A DNA stretch of 64,000 nucleotides from Caryophanales bacterium (GCA_902363455.1 CABJAC010000003.1:62001-126000), one strand, 5' to 3'. Numbered from the stretch's first letter, positions 35,520 through 45,131 are shown. Made by a program: numbers and translations. The notes: generated by a model from the letters alone, not told the origin.

Positions 35520-36428
35520 TTAGTATCGTTTTGAGAAACGGTTCCGGATCCAAATCGCAAGTGAGTTCATCGTCAAGAGGATGACCATCAAGACAATGAT
35601 TCCTGCAGCCGCAAGTCCTTGGAAATCGGCTTGTGGACGGCTTGTCCAGTTATAGATTTGAATCGGTAACGCTGTAAACTCTGAGAAAATACCTTCTGGT
35701 GCCCGGGCGATGAAGATGGCTGCACCGACCATGATGAGTGGTGCCGTCTCTCCGATTGCCCGTGATACCGCAAGGATGATCCCTGTGATGACGCCTGGAA
35801 GTGATGCCGGTAAAACAACTTTAAACGTCGTCTGCCACTTCGAGGCACCAAGAGCGAGTGACGCGTGACGCATCGCTTGAGGAACTGCTCGAATCGCTTC
35901 TTGCGACGAGACGATGACGACCGGCAAGCTCATCAGTGCCAGTGTGAGTGCTCCGGCAATCAACGTCGAGCCGAAGCCCATGTTTCGGACAAAGAACGTG
36001 AGTCCGAGTAATCCGAAGACGATTGACGGGACACCGGCTAAGTTTGAGATGTTGACTTCAATGAATGACGTCATCCGCCCTTTTTTCGCGTACTCTTCCA
36101 AATAGATCGCGGCTCCGACACCGAGGATGAAGATCATTGGAATGATCAACAACATCAGGAAAATTGAGCCCATGAGCGCAGGATAGATCCCGGCACGGTC
36201 CGGTCGGCGGGATGGCGCATTTTGAAGGAAGTCGAGTGATAACCAGGCTGCTCCGTCACGAATGACACCAGACAGAAGAATACCCAGCACGACTAAACCG
36301 AATAACAGTCCAATCAAGAAAATGATTTTTGTGATATTGTTGACGACCAAGCGTTGACTGATCGACTTTTTAACAGCAACAGGATCGATAAACTTTTTTT
36401 GTACGGGTTGTTTTTCTGGTAAGGCCAT
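35520..36428 (-). CDS. pstA: Phosphate ABC transporter permease PstA
   Basis: 302 residues, six membrane helices, BPD-type permease with the EAA-type loop [29 protein letters not shown] that contacts PstB (segment at about 185-213). GAGAGGAGTACTAAG precedes the ATG, one base after pstC. Confidence 0.95.
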   Translation of the reverse strand: MALPEKQPVQKKFIDPVAVKKSISQRLVVNNITKIIFLIGLLFGLVVLGILLSGVIRDGAAWLSLDFLQNAPSRRPDRAGIYPALMGSIFLMLLIIPMIFILGVGAAIYLEEYAKKGRMTSFIEVNISNLAGVPSIVFGLLGLTFFVRNMGFGSTLIAGALTLALMSLPVVIVSSQEAIRAVPQAMRHASLALGASKWQTTFKVVLPASLPGVITGIILAVSRAIGETAPLIMVGAAIFIARAPEGIFSEFTALPIQIYNWTSRPQADFQGLAAAGIIVLMVILLTMNSLAIWIRNRFSKRY

Positions 36429-36429
36429 C

Positions 36430-37371
36430 TTAGTACTCCTCTCTGAAACGACGCGTAATCCAGTTCGCGAGTAAGTTCATCAAAAGAGTAAAGACGAACA
36501 ACAACGTACCGACAGCGTAGATACTATAGTATTCAATCGTACCGAATCCAGCATCGCCAAGTGCGACCTGAACGATATAAGCAGTCATCGTTTGAACCGG
36601 TTCTAACGGGTTGACGAGAGCTGTCGGATTGGATCCACCAGCAATCGTTACGATCATCGTCTCACCAATCGCACGCGACATCCCGAGGACGATCGAAGCG
36701 ATGATTCCTGAGAGTGCTGCCGGAACAACAACTTTTAAAGCGACTTCAAGACGTGTTGAACCAAGCGCAAGCGCACCGTCTCGGATTTTTTTCGGAACCG
36801 AACTCATCGCATCTTCCGAAATCGAGGCGATCATCGGGATGATCATGATTCCGACGACGATACCCGGGCTTAAGGCATTGTAGATGGCAAGACCAGGAAT
36901 GAGTTTTACGAGTAATGGTGTAACGAACGTCAAGGCGAAAAATCCGAAGACGATTGTCGGAACACCGGCTAAGACTTCAAGAATGGGTTTAAGAACACGG
37001 CGTGCGCGTTCTGATGCATACTCACTTAAATAAATCGCAGAAGTGAGTCCAATCGGCACGGCAACTAGCATCGCAATCACGGTAATTTCAAGTGTTCCCA
37101 CGACGAGTGGCCAAATCCCGTACTCCGGTTGAGAGTTCAGCGGGTACCAGTTCGTACTGCCGAAAAATTCTTTGATCGATACGACTTCAAAGAAGTGGCG
37201 TGTCTCAAGAACTAACGTGAGAATGATGCCGATGGTCGTAATGACTGAAACGAACGCACAAAGGAAAAGTACGATCGGCATGATCCGTTCCATAACGTTT
37301 TTTATACTAAATTTTTGTTGTCGGTTCTGTTGAATCAGCTCGCGAACCGATTTGTTTGATGATGGATTCAT
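36430..37371 (-). CDS. pstC: Phosphate ABC transporter permease PstC
   Basis: 313 residues, about six membrane helices; conserved [32 protein letters not shown] and the coupling loop [20 protein letters not shown]. Partner of PstA. It follows pstS by 93 bases, a gap filled by a strong hairpin. Confidence 0.95.
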   Translation of the reverse strand: MNPSSNKSVRELIQQNRQQKFSIKNVMERIMPIVLFLCAFVSVITTIGIILTLVLETRHFFEVVSIKEFFGSTNWYPLNSQPEYGIWPLVVGTLEITVIAMLVAVPIGLTSAIYLSEYASERARRVLKPILEVLAGVPTIVFGFFALTFVTPLLVKLIPGLAIYNALSPGIVVGIMIIPMIASISEDAMSSVPKKIRDGALALGSTRLEVALKVVVPAALSGIIASIVLGMSRAIGETMIVTIAGGSNPTALVNPLEPVQTMTAYIVQVALGDAGFGTIEYYSIYAVGTLLFVFTLLMNLLANWITRRFREEY

Positions 37372-37410
37372 CCTTCTCCGCTCCCTACTTCATCATGCCT
37401 ACATAAGAAC

Positions 37411-37450
37411 GGGACCCGAAAAAAGGGAATTTCCCCTTTTTTGGGCCGTC
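37411..37450 (-). other. Intercistronic hairpin between pstS and pstC
   Basis: On the minus strand CCCAAAAAAGGG and CCCTTTTTTCGGG pair with one bulged base and GGC/GTCC extension. There is no U-run after the stem, so it probably limits read-through or stabilises the pstS 3' end. Confidence 0.7.
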
Positions 37451-37464
37451 CTCATTGGTGATGT

Positions 37465-38409
37465 TTATTTCATTGCGTCTTCGATAGCTTTTGCATTTTC
37501 ATCATAACGATCTTGTTTCATCTTGATATAGCCTACTTCTTCAGCTAAATCACCAGCGTTTTCGTTCGTAAATTGAACAAAATCAGCCACTTGTTTTTTA
37601 TCTTTTAATGACTTGTTGTTGACGTACGTGTAGATTTCACGTGACAGCGGGTAAGACAAATCATTGATTGTTTCTGGTGTTGGATCAACCGCATCTTTTC
37701 CTTCAGCTGAGAGCGGGACTTCTTTTAACTTATCTTTGTTTTCTGCATAGTAGGCATAACCGAAGTAGCCGATCGCACCTTTTGTTCCTTCCACTCCTTT
37801 GACGAGGACGTTATCGTCTTCTGAGAGTTGAACGTCTTTACGCATATCTTTTTCGTCAAGGACTTCTTCGTCGAAGTAATCAAATGTACCTGAGTCTTTA
37901 CCAGGGCTGAAGAATTTGATTGGTTCTGCCGGATAAGATGGATCAACATCTTTCCATGTTTTGACGTTTGGATCAAGCCACATTTTGTTGAGTTGATCGA
38001 GTGTCAATTCTTTGACCCATGTATTTTGTTTGCTGACTGTGACTGTCAATCCGTCGAGTGCAAGTGAGAGACGTGTAAATTCAATATTATTTTTTTCAGC
38101 TTCTGCTGCTTCTTCATCTTTGATTTCGCGTGATGCGTTCGAGAGGTCTGTTTCACCAACAACGAAACGCTTGAATCCGCCACCTGTTCCGGATACTCCG
38201 ACTGTTACATCGACGTCTGGTTGTTCGATTGAGTACTCTTCACCGACTGCTTCCATGATTGGGAAGACTGTTGAAGATCCGTCTACAGCGATCTTTCCTG
38301 AAAGATCAGAAGAACTTGAAGAGCCACCTTTGTCATTTCCGCATGCCGCACCGACTACTGCGATTGACGCTACCGTTGTAATAAGAGCTGTTTTTTTCAT
38401 CCAAGACAT
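37465..38409 (-). CDS. pstS: Phosphate-binding lipoprotein PstS
   Basis: Extracytoplasmic phosphate receptor. 314 residues; signal peptide 1-22 with lipobox VGAAC (lipid-modified Cys23), a Gly/Ser spacer, then IAVDGSSTVFPIMEAV and VGVSGTGGGFKRF, the phosphate-site loops. AGGAGG ten bases before ATG 38409. First gene of pstSCAB-phoU under a clear PhoP box. Confidence 0.96.
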   Translation of the reverse strand: MSWMKKTALITTVASIAVVGAACGNDKGGSSSSSDLSGKIAVDGSSTVFPIMEAVGEEYSIEQPDVDVTVGVSGTGGGFKRFVVGETDLSNASREIKDEEAAEAEKNNIEFTRLSLALDGLTVTVSKQNTWVKELTLDQLNKMWLDPNVKTWKDVDPSYPAEPIKFFSPGKDSGTFDYFDEEVLDEKDMRKDVQLSEDDNVLVKGVEGTKGAIGYFGYAYYAENKDKLKEVPLSAEGKDAVDPTPETINDLSYPLSREIYTYVNNKSLKDKKQVADFVQFTNENAGDLAEEVGYIKMKQDRYDENAKAIEDAMK

Positions 38410-38477
38410 GATTAATTTTCCTCCTCGAAGTATGTCGCTGGTAACGCTACGACTTTATATCCGTTTTCCTTACAAGA

Positions 38478-38534
38478 CTTATACTACGGATGAACTATTA
38501 AACCAAAATGAATCCAACGTAAAAGAATTGTAAA
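38478..38534 (-). promoter_or_regulatory. pst promoter with PhoP box
   Basis: Four hexamers TTTACA (38529-38534), TTTACG (38518-38523), TTCATT (38507-38512) and TTAATA (38496-38501) repeat at an exact 11-base period, the spacing of the Bacillus PhoP box (TT-T/A/C-ACA type). A TATAAG -10 follows at 38478-38483. Confidence 0.82.
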
Positions 38535-38591
38535 GGTGTGTATTTCTGCGTTTACAAACTCAACTCCATTAGAAAAACAGGTCAATCCATA

Positions 38592-38627
38592 CAAAAAAAA
38601 GCGAAGATGAGTTTTCTCACCTTCGCC
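38592..38627 (-). terminator. Terminator after pbpA
   Basis: GCGAAGGTGAG-AAAA-CTCATCTTCGC is an 11-pair stem with a wobble, followed by eight U residues on the minus strand. Confidence 0.88.
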
Positions 38628-38634
38628 ACACTGG

Positions 38635-40707
38635 TTAATTTGGCTTAGTCTGCCACGGAACATCTTTGACATTAAAATATGCTTTAACTAAATCATGACC
38701 AATTTTCGAGTTGACGGTTTCCTGCTCCATATATGGAAGGAACACAGCCCATGCCATCTCCGGATTATCATACGGGGCCCAACCGACCAAGTTCGAGTTT
38801 AGCGAGCGGACAGGTTGACCACTGCCATCCCGAAGAGCAATTCCATCTTCGCCGTAAACACTGACCTGAGCCGTTCCTGTTTTCGCCGCTGCATCGATAC
38901 CGGTTTGCGCAATGACTTTTGCTGTTCCGCGTTCTCCTTTGACAACGCGGTGTAATCCTTCACGAACATGATCGATGTTCGCTTGGCTGACTTCAATCCG
39001 ATTCAAATAATTCGTTTTAAAGCTGTAATCGACTTGTTTTGTTCCATCCTCAATCGAGTTCGAAGCGAGTACTTCTTTCAAGAAATGTGGTTGTACCCGA
39101 TATCCACCGTTAGCGAGTGTCGAAATATACTGCGCTACTTGAAGTGGTGTAAAAGCATCGTACTGTCCGATTACCCGGTCCATCAAGAGTGTGACACGAT
39201 CCGGTGTACCTTGTACCCCTTTTGCTTCATACGGAAGATCAATACCTGTCGTCACACCAAGACCAAACTGACTGTAATAGTTTTGCATGAGTGCTGCCGC
39301 TGCGTCGACACTAGCACCTGCTACACCGTTACTTGGATACTTCGCCATCCGCATGGCAATGTTAAACATGTAGACGTTTGACGAACGTTCAAGTGCCGTC
39401 AAGTCAGTAATCGGTCCCATATTGACGTACGATCCTTTTTTCGTGCCGCCAATCGTGATCGGCGCATCATTAATGACTTCGTTTTGACGGATAACGCCTT
39501 CCTCAAGTCCCATTGCGACCGTCGCCCCTTTGATCGTTGAACCGATTTGCAGGGAGGTCAAGACGTTATTGATGGCAACATCACTGAATTTATTCGTCGC
39601 CGTGTCAAGCTTCTGACCGGACATCGCCAAGATTTCACCCGTTTTCGGATTCATGACGACGGCATATCCTTCTTTGAGATAGCCACTCCCCATACCGCGT
39701 CCCATTTTGATGGCTTGTCGTAAAATTTGATCGACTTGTTTATTGTATTCCGCGTCAACGGTCAGGACGAGATCTTTACCGGATTCGCCTTCTTCCCGAT
39801 TCGGTTCACCGACAGGTTCGCCGTTAAACGTTTCATAGACATCGTAAGCCGGTTTACCGCGTAATAAATCTTCATACTGTTGTTCAAGGAACGATGTCCC
39901 GACACGGTCATTCAGACTGTAGCCTTTTGCTTTAAATTCCGCCTGTTGTTCAGCTGGAATTTTGGAGTACTTCCCAAAGATATTACGGAGCGTTCCTTCA
40001 TACGGATACGAACGCTCATAAAACGGCTCGACCGACACCCCTTTTAAATCTTCAAGATTCTCGTCAATGATTGCCATTTCTTTTGCACTGGCTCCTAATT
40101 TAACAAGTTGGGGATCGAGAGCGTAACCGACTTCCATATTGTGTTTGATCGCGATGATTTCCATCGTTTTGTCATCAAAATCAATATCTTTTTTTGTAAT
40201 CGTATCAAGACGGATTTGATCCTGTTCCGAAATCGATAATTTATTTCGCTTTTCTACGTTCGGATAACGTTTTGTGACTGCCTCTTTATACCGTCGATCT
40301 GATTCATCACCGTTGACCGCTACCCAGTAATCCTTCATGTCGCGTTCTGTTACTTTCCAATCGTCTTTCGGCAGGTTGATGATCGCCGCAAGACGCGAGG
40401 CGATTTCAATCCGTTCATCGACTTTCGTATTTTGAGACCGGCGGTAAACAATCGAGTATTTGGAAATCGTATCGACTAACAGTCGTCCGTCTCGATCGTA
40501 AATCTTTCCGCGCGGTACTTCGTATTTCGAAGCAATCATCTCCGTTTTTTGAACTTCCCGTGAAATCTTTTCGCCATTTACAATCTGGACGACACCTAAG
40601 CGAAAGATTAAAATCGCAAACAATAAAAATACTACAAAAAACATTAAGTTCAAGCGAAGCGGCAGATGATTCCGCCGTCTTCCCTTGACCGTGATTCGTT
40701 TCGCCAT
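38635..40707 (-). CDS. pbpA: Class B penicillin-binding protein (PBP2/PbpA type)
   Basis: Peptidoglycan transpeptidase of the elongation machinery. 690 residues: cytoplasmic basic start, one membrane anchor (about 20-40), N-domain with VPRGKIYDRDGRLLVDT, and a transpeptidase domain with the active serine Ser390 and Lys393 in GSTIKG, SSNVYMFN (SxN) and AAKTGTAQV (KTG, near 604). GGGGAGTACGCC precedes the ATG. It lies between pst and sodA as B. subtilis pbpA does. PbpH is an alternative paralogue name. Confidence 0.93.
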   Translation of the reverse strand: MAKRITVKGRRRNHLPLRLNLMFFVVFLLFAILIFRLGVVQIVNGEKISREVQKTEMIASKYEVPRGKIYDRDGRLLVDTISKYSIVYRRSQNTKVDERIEIASRLAAIINLPKDDWKVTERDMKDYWVAVNGDESDRRYKEAVTKRYPNVEKRNKLSISEQDQIRLDTITKKDIDFDDKTMEIIAIKHNMEVGYALDPQLVKLGASAKEMAIIDENLEDLKGVSVEPFYERSYPYEGTLRNIFGKYSKIPAEQQAEFKAKGYSLNDRVGTSFLEQQYEDLLRGKPAYDVYETFNGEPVGEPNREEGESGKDLVLTVDAEYNKQVDQILRQAIKMGRGMGSGYLKEGYAVVMNPKTGEILAMSGQKLDTATNKFSDVAINNVLTSLQIGSTIKGATVAMGLEEGVIRQNEVINDAPITIGGTKKGSYVNMGPITDLTALERSSNVYMFNIAMRMAKYPSNGVAGASVDAAAALMQNYYSQFGLGVTTGIDLPYEAKGVQGTPDRVTLLMDRVIGQYDAFTPLQVAQYISTLANGGYRVQPHFLKEVLASNSIEDGTKQVDYSFKTNYLNRIEVSQANIDHVREGLHRVVKGERGTAKVIAQTGIDAAAKTGTAQVSVYGEDGIALRDGSGQPVRSLNSNLVGWAPYDNPEMAWAVFLPYMEQETVNSKIGHDLVKAYFNVKDVPWQTKPN

Positions 40708-40744
40708 GGCGTACTCCCCTATCGTTCAAAAGTCATCTTGTTTC

Positions 40745-40773
40745 ATTATATAGAAGGAAACTTTCCATAACAA
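40745..40773 (-). promoter_or_regulatory. pbpA promoter
   Basis: TTGTTA (40768-40773), 17-base spacer, TATAAT (40745-40750), 38 bases before the start codon. Confidence 0.8.
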
Positions 40774-40793
40774 CCTATCCCATCATTTTCCGC

Positions 40794-40836
40794 ATTAAAA
40801 AAAGCACCGGATTCCCTTTTGGAAAACCGATGCTCT
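40794..40836 (-). terminator. Terminator after sodA
   Basis: AGCATCGGTTTTCC and GGGAATCCGGTGCT pair imperfectly over an AAAA loop; seven U residues follow on the minus strand. Confidence 0.8.
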
Positions 40837-40847
40837 CATAGTACTTT

Positions 40848-41456
40848 TTATTTTGCGTCAGCATAGAGTTTTGCTACGTGATCCCAATCAATGACGTTAA
40901 AGAACGCATTGATGTAATCCGGACGACGGTTTTGATAGTTCAAGTAATACGCGTGTTCCCAGACATCAAGTCCAAGAATCGGTGTTTTACCTTCCATGAC
41001 AGGTGTATCTTGGTTTGGTGTTGAAACGACAGCCAGTTTGCCACCGTCAACGATGAGCCACGCCCAACCTGAACCAAAACGTGTTGTAGCTGCTTTTGCG
41101 AACGCATCTTTGAATCCTTCGAACGAGCCGAACGATTCGTCGATTGCTGAAGCAAGCTCACCCGTTGGTGTTGCTCCGTCGTTCTTTTTCAAGAGTTTCC
41201 AGAAGAACGAGTGGTTCCAATGACCGCCACCGTTGTTACGGACGGCTGTTTGAATGTTAGCAGGCAGTGAATCGAGGTTTTGAAGTAATTCTTCAAGTGA
41301 TTTCCCTTCATGCTCTGATCCTTCAAGTGCCGCGTTTACGTTCGTGACATACGTGTTGTGGTGTTTTGAGTGGTGAATCTCCATCGTACGAGCGTCGATA
41401 TGTGGCTCCAGCGCATCATAAGCGTAGCCGAGTTCTGGTAATTCAAATTTTGACAT
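40848..41456 (-). CDS. sodA: Superoxide dismutase (Mn/Fe type)
   Basis: Dismutes superoxide in the cytoplasm. 202 residues with [10 protein letters not shown] (metal His), [13 protein letters not shown], and [18 protein letters not shown] (metal Asp and His). The Gly-Gly-Gly-His-Trp-Asn context and Bacillus relatives favour Mn. GGGGG eight bases before ATG 41456 favours it over 41462. It is downstream of the amylase gene with no clear terminator between them. Confidence 0.96.
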   Translation of the reverse strand: MSKFELPELGYAYDALEPHIDARTMEIHHSKHHNTYVTNVNAALEGSEHEGKSLEELLQNLDSLPANIQTAVRNNGGGHWNHSFFWKLLKKNDGATPTGELASAIDESFGSFEGFKDAFAKAATTRFGSGWAWLIVDGGKLAVVSTPNQDTPVMEGKTPILGLDVWEHAYYLNYQNRRPDYINAFFNVIDWDHVAKLYADAK

Positions 41457-41549
41457 TTTCATGTCCCCCTTTATCCTATTTTCGGAATTTCGATACTCTT
41501 TAAGACTAGCAAAAATAGTTGGTCAGACGCAAGCAATGACCCTTAGAGA

Positions 41550-43010
41550 TTACTGTTCGTCACGTGGAGCAAATACAGACACGCCGCCGCCCGGAACCGG
41601 GAAAACTCCGAATCCTTCTTCATCGATGACGACAGGCTCTTCTTGGTGATTCGTATAATCGAACCATTGTTCTCCGGCACGTGATTCGCCGACGAACATC
41701 CGTTTTTCACACATATCCGCGTTCGACAGCAAGACGGCACAACCCGAGTTCGGGAATTCTTCGACTCCACGACGTACCCATCCGACACAATGTGGATCGT
41801 CCAGGTAGTCTTCTTGCTCGCCGTAGGCTTTGTGATAACGGGCGTACAACAGGGCATCGATCATCTCTTTTTTACCTTCTACCGGATGTGGTCCTTGGAC
41901 ACCATAGTAGTCTCCGTAGAAAACACATGGATAACCATCTTTACGTAATAAAACAGAAGCATACGCATGCTGTTTGAACCAGTCATCAATCCATGACTCC
42001 AGCGATTCGCCTGGTTGTGAATCATGATTGTCAACAAATGTCACGGCATTCGTCGGGTGGGATTCAACGAGTGTATCCGCAAACAACGTCGTTAAATTAA
42101 AGTCCTGTCCTTGTTGCGATGCTTCGTGGAATTTATAGTGAAGCGGCACATCAAACAAATCAATCGTATAATCAACGCTGTCTAAGAATTGGCGGCAATC
42201 ATCCAAATCTGATTTCCAGAACTCACCGACCATATAGAAACCGTCCGGATTGTCTCCAATCATCGATTTGGCGAACTCATTGACGAATTCGTAGTTGATA
42301 TGTTTGATCGCGTCCAAACGGAAACCTTGGCAATTGATCGTTTCTTTGAACCAGTTTCCCCAGTTAATCATCTCTTCGCGGACTTCCGGGTGGTTGTAAT
42401 CAATGTTGGCGAACATCAGATAATCATAGTTGCCGAATTCGTCATCCACTTGATCGTTCCAATCTTTATTTTTACCGGAAATCTTAAAGACACCCGTTTT
42501 TTCTTCCCGTGCATCAAAATCGGTACCGTTGAAAAATTCATGTGTCCAGATGAAATCAGAATATTTTCCATTTCGACCAGGGAACGTAAATTTTGTCCAC
42601 GCATCGATTTCAAATTCTTCTGAAATTTCTTGCGAGCGGTCTTCCGGGTGGACTTCCACAACTTTAATCGTCTCAAGTTCATCGGCAGCCGCTTTATGGT
42701 TCATGACGACATCGGCATAAACCGCGATGTCATTCTCATGCGCGACCTGAATTGCTTCGACCAATTCATCTTTTGTCCCGTATTTCGTCCGGACCGTTCC
42801 TTTTTGATCAAATTCCCCTAAATCATAGACATCGTAAATGCCATACCCTGTATCTTCATCTGATTGTCCCTTTGATGCCGGCGGAATCCAAACAGATGTG
42901 ATGCCTGCAGCACGCAGTTCCGGCGCTCTCTCTTTTAAGCGTTGCCAATGCTTTCCATCGTTTTCTACATGCCATTCAAAAAACTGCATCATTGTATGGT
43001 TACGTTCCAT
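41550..43010 (-). CDS. Cytoplasmic alpha-amylase (GH13)
   Basis: 486 residues. (beta/alpha)8 barrel motifs: YADVVMNHK, GFRLDAIKHINYEF with the catalytic Asp, MVGEFW with the Glu, and TFVDNHDSQPGES with the transition-state Asp; FYGDYYGVQGPHP follows. N-terminus NHTMMQFFEWHVEN has no signal peptide, so it should act on intracellular glucan or maltodextrin, as in AmyA-type enzymes of GH13_5. GGGAGAGCGAAAAGAG precedes the ATG. Repeated operator-like sequence lies upstream. With the GH57 enzyme and glcK it suggests an internal glucan cycle. Confidence 0.93.
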   Translation of the reverse strand: MERNHTMMQFFEWHVENDGKHWQRLKERAPELRAAGITSVWIPPASKGQSDEDTGYGIYDVYDLGEFDQKGTVRTKYGTKDELVEAIQVAHENDIAVYADVVMNHKAAADELETIKVVEVHPEDRSQEISEEFEIDAWTKFTFPGRNGKYSDFIWTHEFFNGTDFDAREEKTGVFKISGKNKDWNDQVDDEFGNYDYLMFANIDYNHPEVREEMINWGNWFKETINCQGFRLDAIKHINYEFVNEFAKSMIGDNPDGFYMVGEFWKSDLDDCRQFLDSVDYTIDLFDVPLHYKFHEASQQGQDFNLTTLFADTLVESHPTNAVTFVDNHDSQPGESLESWIDDWFKQHAYASVLLRKDGYPCVFYGDYYGVQGPHPVEGKKEMIDALLYARYHKAYGEQEDYLDDPHCVGWVRRGVEEFPNSGCAVLLSNADMCEKRMFVGESRAGEQWFDYTNHQEEPVVIDEEGFGVFPVPGGGVSVFAPRDEQ

Positions 43011-43039
43011 CTCTTTTCGCTCTCCCTTAAATTGCCATA

Positions 43040-43072
43040 GTATGAATATTATTGTATGAACATTATTACAAT
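43040..43072 (-). promoter_or_regulatory. Operator-like repeats upstream of the amylase gene
   Basis: On the plus strand TATGAATATTATT (43040-43052) and TATGAACATTATT (43054-43066) are direct repeats with a 14-base period; TATTGTA (43049-43055) and TACAATA (43066-43072) form an inverted repeat across them. A weak promoter (TTGCTT, 18 bases, TGTAAT) lies just upstream. The regulator is unknown. Confidence 0.5.
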
Positions 43073-43096
43073 ATCTTTAATATTCCCCAAGCAACC

Positions 43097-43134
43097 AAAA
43101 ATAAACGCACACTCCAAAAAGAGTGTGCGTTTAT
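43097..43134 (-). terminator. Terminator of the tRNA pair
   Basis: ATAAACGCACACTC and GAGTGTGCGTTTAT form a perfect 14-pair stem with a six-base loop, followed by TTTTTGG on the minus strand. Confidence 0.9.
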
Positions 43135-43138
43135 ACAA

Positions 43139-43212
43139 TGGACCCTGCAGGACTCGAACCTGCGACCGGACGGTTATGAGCCGTCAGCTCTAACCAGCTG
43201 AGCTAAGGGTCC
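43139..43212 (-). tRNA. tRNA-Ile2 (anticodon CAT, lysidine type)
   Basis: 74 bases folding as a cloverleaf: acceptor GGACCCT/AGGGTCC with discriminator A, D-stem AGCTC/GAGC, anticodon stem ACGG/CCGT with loop CTCATAA, and T-arm CAGGTTCGAGTCCTG. The body closely resembles the Bacillus Ile2 tRNA (GACGGCTCATAACCGTC), not the methionine tRNAs, so C34 is expected to be modified by TilS to read AUA. CCA is not encoded. Confidence 0.88.
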
Positions 43213-43223
43213 TTAAGTAATAG

Positions 43224-43297
43224 TAGCGGCGGAGGGAGTCGAACCCACGACCTCACGGGTATGAACCGTACGCTCTAGCCAGCTGAGCTACACCGCC
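43224..43297 (-). tRNA. tRNA-Met (elongator, anticodon CAT)
   Basis: 74 bases: acceptor GGCGGTG/CGCCGCT with discriminator A, D-stem, anticodon stem TACGG/CCGTG region with loop TTCATAC, and T-arm GTGGGTTCGACTCCC. It matches the Bacillus elongator Met tRNA pattern. CCA is not encoded. It is the promoter-proximal tRNA, 11 bases before tRNA-Ile2. Confidence 0.9.
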
Positions 43298-43363
43298 ATG
43301 ATCAATTAAAACAACTAATAATAGATTACTGGAATTAAACTTGAATGTCAATAAATTATCTCA

Positions 43364-43402
43364 CAAAAACAAAGAGGAATTTCTAAAAAGAAATCCCTCT
43401 TG
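43364..43402 (-). terminator. Terminator after the Na/Pi cotransporter gene
   Basis: AAGAGGGATTTCT and AGAAATTCCTCTT pair (one wobble) over a four-base loop; TGTTTTTG follows on the minus strand. Confidence 0.85.
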
Positions 43403-43422
43403 TCTCATTATGAGTATTTACT

Positions 43423-45063
43423 TCATGCTGTTCCTGATCGTTGCTCCAGTACCAAGTCCGTAATATTGACGGCATGGTCTCCGATGCGTTCCAGGTTCGA
43501 CAACAGATCAACGAAGATCATTCCAGCCTGACCGGTACAATCGCCTGCATTGACACGCAAGACATGGTGTTTGCGGAATGAACGTTCGAGCGAATCCAGT
43601 TTCCCTTCGAGCTCAAGCACTTGGCGTGCCAATGAAACATCATCCAGTTCAACTGCCTTGATGGCCGCCTCAACGATTTTTTGCGTCAAGACATACATCT
43701 CATCCAGCTCTTTTTCCGCTTGTACCGTAAATTCGATGCGGTTGACGATTTGGAAATCAACAAGTTCGATGACGTTTTCAACATGATCACCGATCCGTTC
43801 AAAGTCATTGACGGCATGCATCAAGAGTGAATGGTCATTTGATTCCCGTCCCGACAAGTCATGCGCTGCGACTTTGACAAGATAACTCGTCACTTCTGTA
43901 TTCAGATGGTTGATGGCGTATTCAATCTGGTCTGCCTCCGATACATCTTTTTTATCATGCGACTGTGTGTAACGGTGCGCTTTTCCAAGCGCTTCCTTCG
44001 AGAACTCACCCATCCGTAATACTTCGAGCTTCGCTTGACTTAAGGCGAGTGACGAAGACTGGTTCAAGATGTTTTGATCCAAGTGGCGTGGTTTCGAGTC
44101 GACGGTCGTATCCGTTCCCGGCACGACCTTTTGAACAAGCCATGCAATTTGCGCGATGAACCAGCATTGAATCAAGGTGTTGACGACGTTAAACGTTCCG
44201 TGCGCAAAAGCAATCTGCATTTTTGGTTCCAGATCCAGTGCACCGGTAATCCACGTAATGAACGCTGAAAACAGTGGTAAGGCGATCAAGAAGAGAATCG
44301 TTCCGACGATATTGAAGATGACGTGCGCTGCTGCCGTCCGTTTCGCTGCAATCGACGCACCAAGTGCTGCGAGAACTGCAGTGATCGTCGTCCCGATGTT
44401 ATCACCAAACAAGACTGGTAACGCTGCTTTGATATCAATCATTCCGCCGTCATACAATTCTTGTAAGATTCCGATCGTCGCAGAAGACGATTGGACTAGC
44501 ATCGTAAAGATTGTTCCGACGAATACACCAAGCAATGGACTTTCCGACATCGATACCGTCAGTTCTCGGAACCATTCGCTTGACTCGAGTGGTGCCATGC
44601 CATCTCCCATGAGGGTCAATCCATAGAAGAGCGCTCCGAAACCAAAGAAGATTTGTCCGATGTATTGAATCCGTTCTTTATTGAAGAAGAAAATCAGGAA
44701 CGCTCCAAGCGCAATCGCCGGGAGTGCTGCTTCCTTGACGTTAAATCCGATGATAAAAGCCGTGATCGTCGTTCCGATGTTCGCCCCCATGACGACACCA
44801 ATCGCTTGACGCAAATTCATTAAGCCGGCACTGACTAACCCAACGACGATAACGGTCGTACCGGATGACGACTGGATCAAGACCGTGACGACAATACCGG
44901 CTAAAATTCCGAAAAACGGGTTTGAGGTATATTTATCTAAAATATACCGCAGACGGTCTCCCGCTGTTTTTTGAAGACCATCTCCCATATACTTAATACC
45001 GAATAGGAAAATACCAAGTCCACCGATAAAGGTGAAAATCATTTCCTGTAAATCATAGTTCAT
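43423..45063 (-). CDS. Na/Pi cotransporter family protein with C-terminal PhoU domain
   Basis: 546 residues. Two inverted Na/Pi repeats with the hallmark VLIQSSSGTTVI (about 60-71) and MLVQSSSATIGI (about 190-201), eight or so membrane helices to about 310, then a cytoplasmic PhoU-like helical domain (about 340-540) with FERIGDHVENVIEL and NLERIGDHAVNITDL. Probable low-affinity sodium-phosphate transporter with a built-in regulator. GAGGAGATGACAAA precedes the ATG. Complements the PstSCAB system 5 kb away. Confidence 0.93.
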   Translation of the reverse strand: MNYDLQEMIFTFIGGLGIFLFGIKYMGDGLQKTAGDRLRYILDKYTSNPFFGILAGIVVTVLIQSSSGTTVIVVGLVSAGLMNLRQAIGVVMGANIGTTITAFIIGFNVKEAALPAIALGAFLIFFFNKERIQYIGQIFFGFGALFYGLTLMGDGMAPLESSEWFRELTVSMSESPLLGVFVGTIFTMLVQSSSATIGILQELYDGGMIDIKAALPVLFGDNIGTTITAVLAALGASIAAKRTAAAHVIFNIVGTILFLIALPLFSAFITWITGALDLEPKMQIAFAHGTFNVVNTLIQCWFIAQIAWLVQKVVPGTDTTVDSKPRHLDQNILNQSSSLALSQAKLEVLRMGEFSKEALGKAHRYTQSHDKKDVSEADQIEYAINHLNTEVTSYLVKVAAHDLSGRESNDHSLLMHAVNDFERIGDHVENVIELVDFQIVNRIEFTVQAEKELDEMYVLTQKIVEAAIKAVELDDVSLARQVLELEGKLDSLERSFRKHHVLRVNAGDCTGQAGMIFVDLLSNLERIGDHAVNITDLVLEQRSGTA

Positions 45064-45131
45064 TTTGTCATCTCCTCGTATAAAAAAGTGGAATTGATTT
45101 GTTGTTAAGAATCCATTGTTTCAACTCCCCT

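Noticed and set aside
38012..38533. 173-codon plus-strand frame opposite pstS
   Set aside because: Covers the PhoP box and the signal-peptide region of a clear pstS; composition is the complement of a lipoprotein.
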